Notes: generated by a model not told the origin, from the letters alone. A DNA stretch of 64,000 nt from Scopulibacillus daqui (GCF_016908855.1 NZ_JAFBER010000001.1:62001-126000), one strand, 5' to 3'. Numbered from the stretch's first letter, positions 16,649 to 26,139 are shown. Made by a program: numbers and translations.

Positions 16649-17056
16649 TTGAAACGTTTTAATAAATTCGATACATATATTTCTTCTGTATTGCAAGGGG
16701 TATTGAATGTCGTACTTATTCTCTTAGCTTTTGTTTTATCTATCTTTTTAATAGAAGAAACACTTTCATTTATTAAATATATATTTTGGGATACAAAGCA
16801 TTCCTCTTATAAACTGACTGAGCGTATCATTGTTTATTTTTTATACTTCGAATTCATTGCATTAATTGTGAAATACTTTAAATCAAATTACCATTTTCCG
16901 CTGCGCTATTTTATTTATATTGGCATTACGGCCCTTATTCGCTTAATTATTGTGTCTCATGATAAGCCTTTTGAAACATTATTATATGCCGGGGCTATCT
17001 TCATTCTAGTTATGGCGCTGTATGTTGCTAATTTAAGGCTTTTAAAGAAAGATTAA
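16649..17056 (+). CDS. psiE: PsiE-like membrane protein
   Basis: A 135-residue protein with four predicted helices, resembling the phosphate-starvation-inducible PsiE family in length, topology and the segments [24 protein letters not shown] and [19 protein letters not shown]. Its molecular function is unknown. The start is TTG 16649 with GAGAGGGG 7-8 bases upstream. No Pho box was identified. Confidence 0.8.
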   Translation: MKRFNKFDTYISSVLQGVLNVVLILLAFVLSIFLIEETLSFIKYIFWDTKHSSYKLTERIIVYFLYFEFIALIVKYFKSNYHFPLRYFIYIGITALIRLIIVSHDKPFETLLYAGAIFILVMALYVANLRLLKKD

Positions 17057-17136
17057 TGCAAATAAGGTATTGACATTCCTTGTTAATAATGATTCAATTT
17101 AATTAAGTTAATAGTCTGAAGTGTGTGAGATTTTGA

Positions 17137-17187
17137 GAAACCACATGAATTTCCTGTATAACAGGGCAATTTGTGTGGTTTTTTTTA
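17137..17187 (+). terminator. terminator after psiE
   Basis: Outer arms AACCACA/TGTGGTT and inner AAATTC/CAATTT-like pairs enclose CCTG...CAGG, followed by eight Ts. It ends transcription before the lipase gene. Confidence 0.7.
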
Positions 17188-17232
17188 ATGAACCGCTTCA
17201 GAAGTTGATTAAATATATAGGAGGTCTATCGT

Positions 17233-18087
17233 ATGAAAAAATGGACAACAGCATTCATTGTTTTTTTGTTAGCGCTTACCTTAATACCTTGGGCCGGCAA
17301 AGCGGAAACGCCGGGCGGCTTTTTATCAAAAGAGGGAAAACCCCCTTTGGGAGCTAATCAACCTTCTTGCAAACCAACTAAGGAACATCCTGAACCGGTG
17401 ATACTCGTTCCAGGCACTTTCGAGAGAATGGATCTTAATTGGAATGGTCTTTCACCGGTACTGAAGTCAAAAGGCTATTGTGTTTATTCCTTAAATTATG
17501 GCTACAGCAAAGCGGGTTATTCTACAGGACCGATTGAAGATTCAGCAAAGGAATTGAAAGCGTTTATCGACAATGTCCTTAAACTTACAGGGGCGGACAA
17601 AGTCTCTATTGTCGGTCATAGCCAAGGGGGAATGATGCCGCGCTATTATATTAAATTTCTTGGCGGGGATAAAAAGGTTGATGATCTGGTCGGTATAGTG
17701 CCTTCCAATCACGGAACGAAAGGTTTTGCAGGACTTCCTGATCCGACCTGGACGACCGCTGATCTTCTTTCTTGTGCAGCCTGCAAACAGCAGAAGACTG
17801 GTTCAGAGTTTCTCAACAAGCTGAATAAAGGTAATGAAACCCCTGGGAAGGTGTCATATACAGTGATTGCCACTCGCAATGATGAGGTTGTTGTGCCTTA
17901 TACGTCAGCTTTTCTGAAAGGTTCAAAACAACAAGTCAGCAATATTGCCTTGCAAGACTACTATCCTTCAGATAAATTTGAGCATCAGTTCATCCCTTAT
18001 GATCCTCACGTCGATAAATTTGTATTAGATGCTTTAGCAAACAAAGGGCCGGCTGATCCGGAAAGGGCTGTTGGCGTCTTTCATTAA
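17233..18087 (+). CDS. secreted lipase/esterase (alpha/beta hydrolase, Lipase_2 type)
   Basis: A 284-residue exported hydrolase. Residues 1-25 are a signal peptide (cleavage after AGKAE or nearby). The fold shows the oxyanion region VILVPGTFERMD and the nucleophile elbow IVGHSQGGMMPRYY with the catalytic Ser. A likely acid residue lies in RNDEVVVPYTSAF, and the catalytic His near DKFEHQFIPYDPHV. The layout matches class-2 lipases such as Streptomyces/Bacillus EstA-type enzymes; activity on short or long acyl esters is unknown. Two Cys pairs are available for disulfides. AGGAGG precedes the ATG. Monocistronic. Confidence 0.85.
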   Translation: MKKWTTAFIVFLLALTLIPWAGKAETPGGFLSKEGKPPLGANQPSCKPTKEHPEPVILVPGTFERMDLNWNGLSPVLKSKGYCVYSLNYGYSKAGYSTGPIEDSAKELKAFIDNVLKLTGADKVSIVGHSQGGMMPRYYIKFLGGDKKVDDLVGIVPSNHGTKGFAGLPDPTWTTADLLSCAACKQQKTGSEFLNKLNKGNETPGKVSYTVIATRNDEVVVPYTSAFLKGSKQQVSNIALQDYYPSDKFEHQFIPYDPHVDKFVLDALANKGPADPERAVGVFH

Positions 18088-18223
18088 ATGGGTTTAAAGG
18101 TCAGCTTTTGAGAGTTTTAACTTGTACAGGAGATGCAAGTCTGGACACGGGGCAAGCAGATTTTTCGCGGAATAACGCCAGCCGTGGGTGATAATGGCGT
18201 TTCCCTGAATACTCTGCCGGCCC

Positions 18224-19339
18224 CTATTTCACATTTTTAATATTATTTTGGTTATGAACAAATCTATGGCGGATTAAAGCTATGATAAAAAGGCACGCCG
18301 GAAAAATATACTTGGGGAACATGCCAAAAATATGATCTGAAGTAAAACTTTTAATCAGAGTCATAAGGTTAGGTGCAACCCAAACTTCCAAAAAGGCTAA
18401 TGAAAATCCAATAGGCAAAACCAAGGGGCGGTAATCATTCAGCTTTAGCCATTGGGAAGTCCCCAGCGCCAATACATATATGAATAAAGTCATCTTAATA
18501 AACATGCCTAGAATCCAGATCGCCATAACAGCTGCTTCCACATGTTCTAAAAAGTTTGCAACGCTTATATAGCGGGCAACCATAATAAAAGGATAAAGAA
18601 ACTTGTCTGTTATTTCTCCGAGGACAAAAACAATAGTCAGGCTGACTGTTGTTAATGTCAGAGTCGACATTAAGAGAGAGATGATGACAGATTTGACCGC
18701 CGTTTTTTTTGATTCACTGACAAAAGGCAGCAAAAAAGTAAGAATAAAGCTGTCTCCAAACCATGCTGAAGCTACGATTCCTCCTTTTAATGGGGGAATG
18801 AAGCCATTTTCCAAAACTGGAAATAAGTTTTGCATGTTAGCCTCAGATAAAATAAGGATAAGCATAAAAAGAAAAAGTACAACGATTACTGGGAAGAAAA
18901 TCTGAGCGCAGCGTCCAATGACTTCAATACCGCTCAAAACAGCAAAAGAACATACAATAACCAAACTGCCTATCGTTACAATTTTGGGCGTGTGAGGGAA
19001 GAAGTTAACTGTTAACAAATTACCGTATTCTGCTAGATTGAATAATGATACATAAAAGATATAAAACAGGCAGATCAAACCAATGGCTTTTCCACCTAAT
19101 GTTCCAAGAAGGCTCGTGCTATATTCGATTAAAGTTTTTTTAGGATAATGCTTATTTAAATAGAAGTATATGTAAATAAAAATTAAAAAAATAAACGAAG
19201 CAAAAAGATAAGAAACCCAAAGATCCTGTTTAGCGTATTTATAAGTGGAGCCAGGCAAAGAAATGACGCCTGTTGCGGTTTGAAGCTCAAACAGAAGAAT
19301 CGCTAACTGCAGCGCTGAAATCTTTCCTTTTTCAAGCAT
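18224..19339 (-). CDS. orphan GerAB-type spore germination permease
   Basis: A 371-residue APC-superfamily permease with about ten helices. It begins KGKISALQLAILLFELQTATGVISLPG, the usual opening of GerAB/YndE-type proteins, and carries the conserved FFPHTP and SGIEVIGR segments. Unlike the 3741 copy it has no GerA or GerC partner nearby. Orphan B subunits are known in bacilli and may work with subunits encoded elsewhere. The SD AAAGGA lies about 9 bases before the ATG. Confidence 0.85.
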   Translation of the reverse strand: MLEKGKISALQLAILLFELQTATGVISLPGSTYKYAKQDLWVSYLFASFIFLIFIYIYFYLNKHYPKKTLIEYSTSLLGTLGGKAIGLICLFYIFYVSLFNLAEYGNLLTVNFFPHTPKIVTIGSLVIVCSFAVLSGIEVIGRCAQIFFPVIVVLFLFMLILILSEANMQNLFPVLENGFIPPLKGGIVASAWFGDSFILTFLLPFVSESKKTAVKSVIISLLMSTLTLTTVSLTIVFVLGEITDKFLYPFIMVARYISVANFLEHVEAAVMAIWILGMFIKMTLFIYVLALGTSQWLKLNDYRPLVLPIGFSLAFLEVWVAPNLMTLIKSFTSDHIFGMFPKYIFPACLFIIALIRHRFVHNQNNIKNVK

Positions 19340-19451
19340 GTCATCTTATCCTTTGTGTGACTTTTAAGGCGTATGCTTTATTATTTACTAAAGATGATCA
19401 AAAAATAAGGATAATATAAGCACTCATTAGCAAAAATCTTATCACAATGTG

Positions 19452-19497
19452 AAAGCCGTTTCCTCTTACTTATTAAGGGAAACGGCTTTTCTTTTTC
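19452..19497 (+). terminator. strong hairpin, terminator-like
   Basis: A 12-bp stem AAAGCCGTTTCC/GGAAACGGCTTT followed by TCTTTTTC on the plus strand. On the minus strand the tail after the stem is less T-rich. It lies between two minus-strand genes and probably ends the 19521 gene transcript. Confidence 0.65.
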
Positions 19498-19520
19498 AAA
19501 TGATCAGCTTTTTAAGCAAA

Positions 19521-19979
19521 TTAAGCGTTTTGACTTAACAATTTTTTTGCTTTTAAAAGCAGTATGCCTCTGCCTGCACATAAATTTCCTGCTATTAAAA
19601 ATAAGATGCTGTCTGATATATGGTTTAATGTTTGTTGTATTGAACCTCCAAAGCTGTATTCAACCATTAAACGAAGAATAAAAACTACTATCCAGGGGAT
19701 TAAAACGAGATAAGAACCTCTTGAATATATTTTGTTATGATCTGCATCCAGCCGCAAAGTGGTTGTTAAAGCACGGACCGACCCGACAACACCGCCAAAA
19801 ATGAATAATCCAATAAATATTAAAATCATTACCAGGGTAAATTGTCTCGTTAGAAATATGTTTATAAGCAGGCAGAATACAATAACAGGCAAAATCCATA
19901 TGTTTGCTAGTTTTAATTCCCTCTCTTTTAATTGGAGAATAATGATAATCATAAGGATGATTAAACTTAAATCATTCAT
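19521..19979 (-). CDS. integral membrane protein of unknown function
   Basis: A 152-residue protein with four to five hydrophobic helices; the middle reads RLDADHNKIYSRGSYLVLIPWIVVFILRLM. That pattern of a charged turn before a helix containing Ile-Leu-Arg is loosely like DUF1453/CcdC proteins, but the match is not strong enough to name it. It lies 115 bp downstream of the response regulator gene on the same strand and could be cotranscribed with it, perhaps as an accessory or target of that system. Confidence 0.6.
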   Translation of the reverse strand: MNDLSLIILMIIIILQLKERELKLANIWILPVIVFCLLINIFLTRQFTLVMILIFIGLFIFGGVVGSVRALTTTLRLDADHNKIYSRGSYLVLIPWIVVFILRLMVEYSFGGSIQQTLNHISDSILFLIAGNLCAGRGILLLKAKKLLSQNA

Positions 19980-20094
19980 ATTGCTGTTCCTTTCCGAAAG
20001 GCGGTGATTTGAGTCTAAAGAACCGTTTGAACGATATCTAATCCGATGACATGAATATGCCTGCCTTCATGTTTTCGGATGATTCCTGGTGTGA

Positions 20095-20766
20095 TCATTT
20101 AACGATGCCTTGACGCAATGCAAACACAACAGCCTGGGTACGGTCCTCAACATTTAATTTTTGAATGATGCGGTGTACATGTGTTTTGACGGTGCCTTGT
20201 GAAATATGGAGAATATCCGCAATTTCCGAATTCTGCCGTCCGTAAGCCATTTGCTGAAGTACATCAATCTCGCGTTCAGTTAAAGGTTCGGGAAGTTCAA
20301 TCCGTTCAGTGCTGGATTCAATGCCCTTTTTATCGGCCATCACTTGCGCAAGCGCTTTGCTGGCTGTTGCTGTTCGGTAAATGGCTTGACCCTCGTAAAC
20401 CCATCGAATGCCGTCGAGAAGCTCTTTAGTATCCGTATCTTTAAGCAAATATCCGGCAGCACCTGCACGAATCCCATCAAAGACATATTCTTGAATATCG
20501 AATGTAGTCAGCAATACCACCTTTATATTCGGCATTGATTGTAGAATAGCGGAAGCTGCCTCTATCCCGGTCTGATTTGGCATTTGTATGTCCATTAACA
20601 CAACTTCTGGGCGGGAAGCTTTTGTTATTTTTACGGCTTCATCCCCATCAGAAGCTTCCCCAACCACCGCCATGTCAGGCTGCGCATCAATAATGTATTT
20701 TAGACCTTGACGGACAATCGGTTGATCATCTGCAAGCACAACGCGTATTTTTTGATTGACATCCAT
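20095..20766 (-). CDS. NarL/FixJ-family response regulator
   Basis: About 223 residues. The receiver domain (about 1-125) has the acidic pocket VLADDQP, the phosphoacceptor Asp in VVLMDIQMPN, the Thr in LLTTFD and Lys in YLLKDTD. The C-terminal LuxR-type HTH (about 155-220) shows LTEREIDVLQQMAYG and ISQGTVKTHVHRIIQKL. Start ATG 20766 has GGAGG 8 bases upstream; ATG 20781 is in frame but lies just before that SD. Partner of the histidine kinase 29 bp upstream. Confidence 0.93.
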   Translation of the reverse strand: MDVNQKIRVVLADDQPIVRQGLKYIIDAQPDMAVVGEASDGDEAVKITKASRPEVVLMDIQMPNQTGIEAASAILQSMPNIKVVLLTTFDIQEYVFDGIRAGAAGYLLKDTDTKELLDGIRWVYEGQAIYRTATASKALAQVMADKKGIESSTERIELPEPLTEREIDVLQQMAYGRQNSEIADILHISQGTVKTHVHRIIQKLNVEDRTQAVVFALRQGIVK

Positions 20767-20795
20767 TTGCAGTTCCTCCATGAGTAAAGTCTAAC

Positions 20796-21965
20796 TTAAC
20801 TTGTCATTTCGTCAGTCGGATTCGGGGTCATGGGGAGCGTCGCTTCAATACGAAGACCGTGCGGTTCCTCCTGGGAAAACGTACAATTCCCTCCATATAA
20901 GCGGCAGCGCTCCATCATCCCTTGTAATCCAAAACCGGGTGTCAATGGTGCATTTTCTGTATAGTTGCCATTATCTGCTATCGTCAGAAAAATTTGATCA
21001 TCATTTTCTTTAATGCGCACCGTAACCGACGTTGCGTTTGAATGGCGGAGAATATTGGTTAATGATTCCTGGAGAACCCGGTACAGAACAATACTGATTT
21101 CAATAGGCCATTCTGTCATTTCAGAGTCTTGAACAAAATCGAACTTTATGGACGAACGTCCTTGGATTTGTGATACAAGTCCTTTTAACGCTACGAGTCC
21201 AAGACCCATTTCATCGTTTGACCATTCCCTGACCGCCGTCCGCACCTCAGCCATTGCCTGCCGCGCTATTTGAAGCAGCTGTGAGATGGTTTCAGAAGCT
21301 TTTTTTGGATCGTCAGGAAGCATGATTTCAAGTGCTTGCAGCTGAACAATAAGAGAGGTCAGCTGGTGTCCAAGGCCATCATGAATTTCGCGGGAGAGCC
21401 GAGTTCGCTCCTCCAAGGCCGCATATCTCATAGAATGGACGGCCGCTTCTTGAAGTTCAGCGTGTGCTTCCTGTAATTCTTTATGTGCTTTGTTCAATTC
21501 TTGCAGCCGCAATTGATTCATTCGATAGGCGTCCTGTCGAATCATGTAAATGAGTATTCCCACGAATACACCTACCAAAATAAACAGTGTTTTGAAGGAA
21601 AACGGGTATGAAATGAAAAGAATGACTGCAATTGTGATTGAGGCGAGGGCAATAGATAGACGGCTGTATTTGCCGTAAACCGTCGCCAAAATCCAGACTA
21701 ATGGCCATAGCAGAACGGGATCAGATACGCTGTACATAATATGCAGGACTAGCGCCGCAGCAATAATCATTAATGAAATTGCGGCGTACTTTATTCCGTT
21801 CCACCATGTTTCCCGAACCCAAAGCAAAACGATATACAGAAACAGAACCAACGAGCATCCAACAATGACTGCAATATCTTGGTCTGTATATTCGCGGTAA
21901 TAAATGAATACGAGAGCGATCGTTCCGATGATTCTAATCAACCGGACATCTACATCAAAAGACAA
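20796..21965 (-). CDS. membrane sensor histidine kinase (HisKA_3/NarX type)
   Basis: About 389 residues. Five or six membrane helices fill residues about 8-140 with only short loops, so sensing is probably intramembrane, as in DesK- or LiaS-like kinases. A coiled coil (QLRLQELNKAHKELQEAHAE) leads to the HisKA_3 phosphorylation site in SREIHDGLGHQL. The HATPase domain shows VLQESLTNILRHS, ADNGN and GFGLQGMMER. TTG 21965 is the preferred start, with AGGAGG 8 bases upstream; GTG 21974 is in frame. It shares an operon with the response regulator. The signal is unknown. Confidence 0.9.
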   Translation of the reverse strand: MSFDVDVRLIRIIGTIALVFIYYREYTDQDIAVIVGCSLVLFLYIVLLWVRETWWNGIKYAAISLMIIAAALVLHIMYSVSDPVLLWPLVWILATVYGKYSRLSIALASITIAVILFISYPFSFKTLFILVGVFVGILIYMIRQDAYRMNQLRLQELNKAHKELQEAHAELQEAAVHSMRYAALEERTRLSREIHDGLGHQLTSLIVQLQALEIMLPDDPKKASETISQLLQIARQAMAEVRTAVREWSNDEMGLGLVALKGLVSQIQGRSSIKFDFVQDSEMTEWPIEISIVLYRVLQESLTNILRHSNATSVTVRIKENDDQIFLTIADNGNYTENAPLTPGFGLQGMMERCRLYGGNCTFSQEEPHGLRIEATLPMTPNPTDEMTS

Positions 21966-21974
21966 AATTATCAC

Positions 21975-22484
21975 CTCCTCCCGAAAATCAATACGGATTG
22001 TCGTTTTTGCCTGGTTATTGTATCAAACAAAGGATGCCCTTTCCCTCTATCTATAGATATATTTAAGCGTAACAAATCAATCTGCAGATAGACGATGGAA
22101 ATGGTTATAGCTGTTATAGTTTGGATAGAGGCATTAAGCTAAAAAAGATAAAAAACGTTTATTATGAGCTAATGGCTCCGCTAAGTGCCGCATATTGACT
22201 ATCTGGCGCCCGCCCCAATATGTTTTTTTCGGCTGCCCCGGTTCCTTAAGCAAGTCTGGTTATGTGGATATATTTTACCATGTATCATATCATTTTAAAT
22301 CTATCTCCTGATAGAGAAAGACAGATTGAGAATTCAATCCATAGGCAGACGGAAATAGAGCGTTTTTGCAGTCACCTTAACTTGTCTGGGAACGATATCC
22401 GTAAGGAATGCATGCTATAACGGCAGTATTCTCAGAGAACCAAGGCTTAAAACGGAAAAAGAATATTAAATCGGGGTGAGCTGT
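21975..22484. other. 510-bp intergenic region between the TCS and P450 genes
   Basis: No gene or recognised riboswitch. Visible details are several CTATC/GATAG repeats, including CTATC-TCCT-GATAG near 22302-22315. The region must hold the divergent promoters of the kinase operon and the P450 unit, but no convincing -35/-10 pair was picked out. Confidence 0.4.
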
Positions 22485-22538
22485 ATGATCATCATGTTAC
22501 TTTTAAGGATTCTAAAAAGCATAACAGGAAAAGCGTAA
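22485..22538 (+). CDS. candidate 17-residue leader peptide before the P450 gene
   Basis: MIIMLLLRILKSITGKA: hydrophobic, then basic. GGGGTGA lies about 5 bases before ATG 22485, and the stop TAA merges into the AAAGGAGAGG SD of the P450 gene. The position would allow translational coupling or attenuation. No family is recognised. Confidence 0.3.
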   Translation: MIIMLLLRILKSITGKA

Positions 22539-22554
22539 AGGAGAGGATTTGAAA

Positions 22555-23727
22555 ATGAGGATAATAAAAGGCCCGATTGAGAAAGAAGAACGTCTTAACC
22601 CTTTTCCATGGTATAAAAAAATGCGCCAAGAGTCGCCGGTCTTCTTTAATGAAGCGCAAGTTACGTGGGATATCTTCACGTATGATGAAGCCATTAAAAT
22701 CTTGCGTGACCACGATACGTTTTCATCGGTCCGTCGACCGGAGGAAATGGAAAAATCCAGTATATTAAGTATGGACAGGCCAAGACATACCGAATTGCGC
22801 GGGATTATTAGTCGCGCTTTTACCCCAAAAGCCATATCAGATTTAGAACCGCGGATTCAGGAAATTGCCAGCGAATTGCTTGATAGTGTAGAAAATCAGC
22901 ACCAAATGGACATTGTCAAAGATTTGGCTTATCCCTTACCGGTCATTATCATCGCGGAACTCCTGGGGGTGCCTTCTGAAGACCGTGAACAATTCAAACG
23001 CTGGTCTGATTTGCTCGTGGAAGGACCAAGGGACATGAATCCAGAAACCATTCAGCGTTTAAAACAACGCAAGTTACAAGGGCGAATGGAGCTGGAAGAA
23101 TATTTTGCCGGCGTTATTGAACAGCGCAGGAAAGAACCGCGTGAAGATCTCATAAGCGCATTAATAGCGGCAGAAATTAACGGCTGTCATTTGACCGTGC
23201 AAGAAATTATAAATTTTTCTATATTGCTGTTGGCTGCAGGCAATGAAACCACAACAAATTTGATTACAAATGCTTGTCGATGTTTTCTTGAACACCCGGC
23301 AGCACTTAATGAAATACAGCAGGATTTTCGTTTGATTCCCCCTGCTCTTGAAGAGGTTCTCAGGTACTATTCGCCGGTTCAAGCGACCAGCCGAATAGTT
23401 AAGCAGGACACTGAATTTGCAGGCCGGCTTTTACAGGCGGGCGAGCAAGTAAATGTTTGGATAGGATCGGCTAATCGAGATGAGCGGGTGTTTGCCGATC
23501 CGGAACAATTCGATATACATCGAACGCCTCATCAGCACCTTGCGTTTGGAAAGGGCATTCATTTTTGTATTGGCGCTCATCTAGCACGTTTAGAAGCCAA
23601 AATTGCGTTTGAAGCGCTGTTTGAACGATTTGCGGAATTCCAGCTGGTGCCGTGTGAATTAGAACCTATTATCAGCGGATTTGTCTATGGTTTAAAAGCA
23701 TTGCCGGTAGAAATGTCCAAACGTTAG
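22555..23727 (+). CDS. cytochrome P450, CYP109-like
   Basis: A soluble bacterial monooxygenase of about 390 residues. P450 landmarks are all present: the I-helix AGNETTTN, the K-helix EEVLRYYSP (ExxR), and the heme loop FGKGIHFCIGAHLARLEA, whose Cys ligates the iron. It resembles B. subtilis YjiB (CYP109B1) over much of its length (NPFPWYKKMR, LPVIIIAELLGVPSEDREQFKRWSDLLV), an enzyme that hydroxylates fatty acids and terpenoids; the substrate here is unknown. Start ATG 22555 is placed 8 bases after GAGAGG; TTG 22549 is in frame. A ferredoxin gene 83 bp downstream is the likely redox partner. Confidence 0.93.
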   Translation: MRIIKGPIEKEERLNPFPWYKKMRQESPVFFNEAQVTWDIFTYDEAIKILRDHDTFSSVRRPEEMEKSSILSMDRPRHTELRGIISRAFTPKAISDLEPRIQEIASELLDSVENQHQMDIVKDLAYPLPVIIIAELLGVPSEDREQFKRWSDLLVEGPRDMNPETIQRLKQRKLQGRMELEEYFAGVIEQRRKEPREDLISALIAAEINGCHLTVQEIINFSILLLAAGNETTTNLITNACRCFLEHPAALNEIQQDFRLIPPALEEVLRYYSPVQATSRIVKQDTEFAGRLLQAGEQVNVWIGSANRDERVFADPEQFDIHRTPHQHLAFGKGIHFCIGAHLARLEAKIAFEALFERFAEFQLVPCELEPIISGFVYGLKALPVEMSKR

Positions 23728-23810
23728 AAGCCTATTCATCGGGTCCACGATATGGATCTGAAAGCGTTTGTTTTCTTAAACTTGTTAAGGAGAGAAAAGG
23801 AGGAACCATC

Positions 23811-24044
23811 ATGGCTTTTGTCATAACCTCGCCTTGTAAAGATGAGAAAGCCGCGGAATGCGTTGAAACTTGTCCAGTTGATTGTATCCATGAGGGAGAT
23901 GACATGTATTATATCGACCCCGATTCGTGCATCGACTGCGGGGCTTGTGAAGCCGTATGTCCGGTTGAAGCGATTTACGCTGATGATGAAGTGCCGGTTG
24001 AAGAACAAAAATTTATTCAGTTGAATAAAGATTTTTTTAAATAA
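23811..24044 (+). CDS. 7Fe/8Fe-type ferredoxin
   Basis: A 77-residue bacterial ferredoxin with eight cysteines at 9, 17, 21, 25 and 40, 43, 46, 50. The second motif, CIDCGACEAVCPVEAI, is a classical [4Fe-4S] site. The first group (C-x7-C-x3-CP) is the pattern of 7Fe ferredoxins that hold a [3Fe-4S] plus a [4Fe-4S] cluster. The C-terminus is acidic, good for docking to a reductase or P450. GAGAAAAGGAGG precedes the ATG. Directly follows the P450 gene, so it is a plausible electron donor to it. Confidence 0.93.
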   Translation: MAFVITSPCKDEKAAECVETCPVDCIHEGDDMYYIDPDSCIDCGACEAVCPVEAIYADDEVPVEEQKFIQLNKDFFK

Positions 24045-24061
24045 ATATCCACCGTTAAGAG

Positions 24062-24107
24062 AGGCTGTTCCAAAAGTTAGGCAACTGATTTTTGGGAGCC
24101 TTTTTTA
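24062..24107 (+). terminator. terminator of the P450-ferredoxin unit
   Basis: AGGCT-GTT-CCAAAA pairs with TTTTTGG-G-AGCCT, followed by six Ts. It lies 18 bases after the ferredoxin stop. Confidence 0.75.
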
Positions 24108-24247
24108 TTGCTCTCGGAGAAAGAGGGAGACGCCGTCAAAGCACACGATGATGTTCTTCAGCAATAGCACCGCAGAGACAAATCCGTTCCTATATTAGAC
24201 GGAAAAAAGAGGCAGGCCTCATAAATAAAAAGGCCGCCTCGATGACT

Positions 24248-24934
24248 TTACCAATCAATATCAATTTTATAGGGAATAGGATCCTTTGCGCCGGCTTCCT
24301 TAAATCCTTTAATCCTTAATTGACAGCTGTCGCAGACACCGCAAGCTGCTTCTTCGCCGTTATAGCAAGACGTTGTCAGTTCATAAGGAACATTGAGCTT
24401 TGTGCCGGCTTTTACGGTTTCGGCTTTGTTGAGATGCATAAGCGGTGCTTTAATGTCGATGCGATGATCTGTAACGCCGGCTTTAGTTGCCAGATTAATC
24501 GTTTCATTCATGCTGTTAATAAATTCTGGGCGGCAGTCAGGGTAGCCGCTGTAATCAACTGATGAAACGCCGATGTAAATGGCTTCGGCGCCAATCACTT
24601 CCGCATAGGCGCTCGCCAAAGATAAGAAAATCATGTTGCGGGCCGGGACATAAGTGACAGGAATCCCTTCTTCGCCATTTGCTTCCGGCACTTTAATCGT
24701 TTTATCCGTGAGGGCGCTGCCGCCAATTTGATTAAAGAATTGGATATCAACAATCCGGTGATCTTTTACTTGATAATGTTCAGCTACTTTCTTCGCTTGT
24801 TCAACTTCGCGATCATGGCGCTGGCCATAGCTGAAGGTCATCGGGTAAAGGTCATAGCCTTCATTTTTCGCTATTCCCATACATGTCGTGCTGTCCAGAC
24901 CGCCGCTTAATACAATAACAGCTTTCTTCGTCAT
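24248..24934 (-). CDS. queC: 7-cyano-7-deazaguanine synthase QueC
   Basis: A 228-residue PP-loop ATPase that converts 7-carboxy-7-deazaguanine (CDG) plus ammonia and ATP to preQ0, the queuosine precursor. The ATP-binding motif [11 protein letters not shown] is near the N-terminus. Four Cys in the C-terminal [18 protein letters not shown] bind zinc. [12 protein letters not shown] is conserved. Start ATG 24934 has AGAGGTG 6 bases upstream and lies just after the queE stop. Last gene of queD-queE-queC. Confidence 0.96.
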   Translation of the reverse strand: MTKKAVIVLSGGLDSTTCMGIAKNEGYDLYPMTFSYGQRHDREVEQAKKVAEHYQVKDHRIVDIQFFNQIGGSALTDKTIKVPEANGEEGIPVTYVPARNMIFLSLASAYAEVIGAEAIYIGVSSVDYSGYPDCRPEFINSMNETINLATKAGVTDHRIDIKAPLMHLNKAETVKAGTKLNVPYELTTSCYNGEEAACGVCDSCQLRIKGFKEAGAKDPIPYKIDIDW

Positions 24935-24935
24935 T

Positions 24936-25673
24936 TTATACACCTCTTTGATTTGGATCCCAAATGATTTTGTGCAGCTGCATGCTGAGTTTGGCATGAG
25001 GCATCGGTTCTTCCAGGATTTTTTCGACAAGCCGTTGAGGCGGCATCGTCTCCCAAACCGGACTGAGAAGAATCTGGCCTTCTTTGTGATATTCATTAAT
25101 CACTTTTTTTGCAAAGGAAAAATCTTCGTCGCTGCCGATGACAAATTTCACTTCATCTTGCGGTCTTAGGCAATCAAAATTTGAGTGAATCATTTTCTTT
25201 GTTTCTCCGGAATCAGGCAGCTTATAGTCCATGACATACCGGACTTTATTCATCCATTGCGGATGGTTCCGGCGAAGTTTTTCGAACGGTTCCAGATCAA
25301 TGGCGCCATTTGTTTCAATATGAATATCAACGATCTGATCCATATCGGCCATCGCTTGAATAAGGGCCGCCGATTTTATTCGATGAATCAGCGGTTCGCC
25401 GCCTGTGAAACAAATCCGCCGGCTTGAATACGATGAAATCTTTTCAATGATTTCATCAATGGCCGCTTCAAAAGCGGGTTTTTCAGGCGCATAGCTGTAC
25501 GGCGTATCACACCATGTGCATCTTAAATTACAATGGAAGACACGGACAAAAACGGTTGGAAAACCTTGTCCCATCCCTTCGCCTTCAACGGTTTCAAAAA
25601 TCTCTACCATCGGCAATGTCCATTGGCCGTATTCCTCTCTTGACGGCAGTGTCCAGTTTGTTTTACTCATCAT
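24936..25673 (-). CDS. queE: 7-carboxy-7-deazaguanine synthase QueE
   Basis: A 245-residue radical SAM enzyme that rearranges 6-carboxytetrahydropterin (CPH4) to CDG. The cluster motif is C-NLR-C-TW-C in [16 protein letters not shown], followed by [13 protein letters not shown]. The N-terminal [22 protein letters not shown] is typical for QueE. Its start overlaps the end of queD by 11 bp (GATGATGAGTAA), so the genes are translationally coupled. Confidence 0.95.
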   Translation of the reverse strand: MMSKTNWTLPSREEYGQWTLPMVEIFETVEGEGMGQGFPTVFVRVFHCNLRCTWCDTPYSYAPEKPAFEAAIDEIIEKISSYSSRRICFTGGEPLIHRIKSAALIQAMADMDQIVDIHIETNGAIDLEPFEKLRRNHPQWMNKVRYVMDYKLPDSGETKKMIHSNFDCLRPQDEVKFVIGSDEDFSFAKKVINEYHKEGQILLSPVWETMPPQRLVEKILEEPMPHAKLSMQLHKIIWDPNQRGV

Positions 25674-26139
25674 CTGCCATCATCCATTCTCTTTTTATCG
25701 TTGCAGAGCTCGTTGGGGTTTCGAACAATGTCAGTTCTTCCAGACGATGGCCCGCTTCTTTTAGCCCTATCGCTTCCATTTCTTTATCTAAAGCTTCCCA
25801 CATCCAGACAACCATATTTTCCGCAGTGGTATTCATTGGAGGCAAAACTTCATTAAGGTAGCGGTGATCGAGTTTTTCTTCTATCGCTTTTTTGAAAAGC
25901 GTTTTGATGTCGCCAAAGTCTACAGCAATACCTATATCATTTAAAAAGCCGCTGATTGTAATCATTAATTTGTAAGTATGGCCATGCATACTTTTGCATT
26001 TTCCTTCATAACAGTGTAGATGATGGGCCGCATCAAAGGTGAATTGTTTGGTCACAGCGACGCGTTTGTGATGATATTTTAATTGATGGCGTTTGATATC
26101 AACGTCAATTTTTTGGACCTTATGAGGTATTTCAAACAT
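25663..26139 (-). CDS. queD: 6-carboxytetrahydropterin synthase QueD
   Basis: About 158 residues. QueD converts dihydroneopterin triphosphate to CPH4 in queuosine synthesis. The zinc and catalytic motif FDAAHHLHCYEGKCKSMHGHTY carries the His ligands and catalytic Cys; LDHRYLNEV and the C-terminal ELTLFETPTSSA are conserved. Start ATG 26139 has AAGGGAGA 7 bases upstream; an ATG 14 codons further upstream has no SD. First gene of the operon, downstream of a preQ1-I riboswitch. Confidence 0.95.
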   Translation of the reverse strand: MFEIPHKVQKIDVDIKRHQLKYHHKRVAVTKQFTFDAAHHLHCYEGKCKSMHGHTYKLMITISGFLNDIGIAVDFGDIKTLFKKAIEEKLDHRYLNEVLPPMNTTAENMVVWMWEALDKEMEAIGLKEAGHRLEELTLFETPTSSATIKREWMMADDE

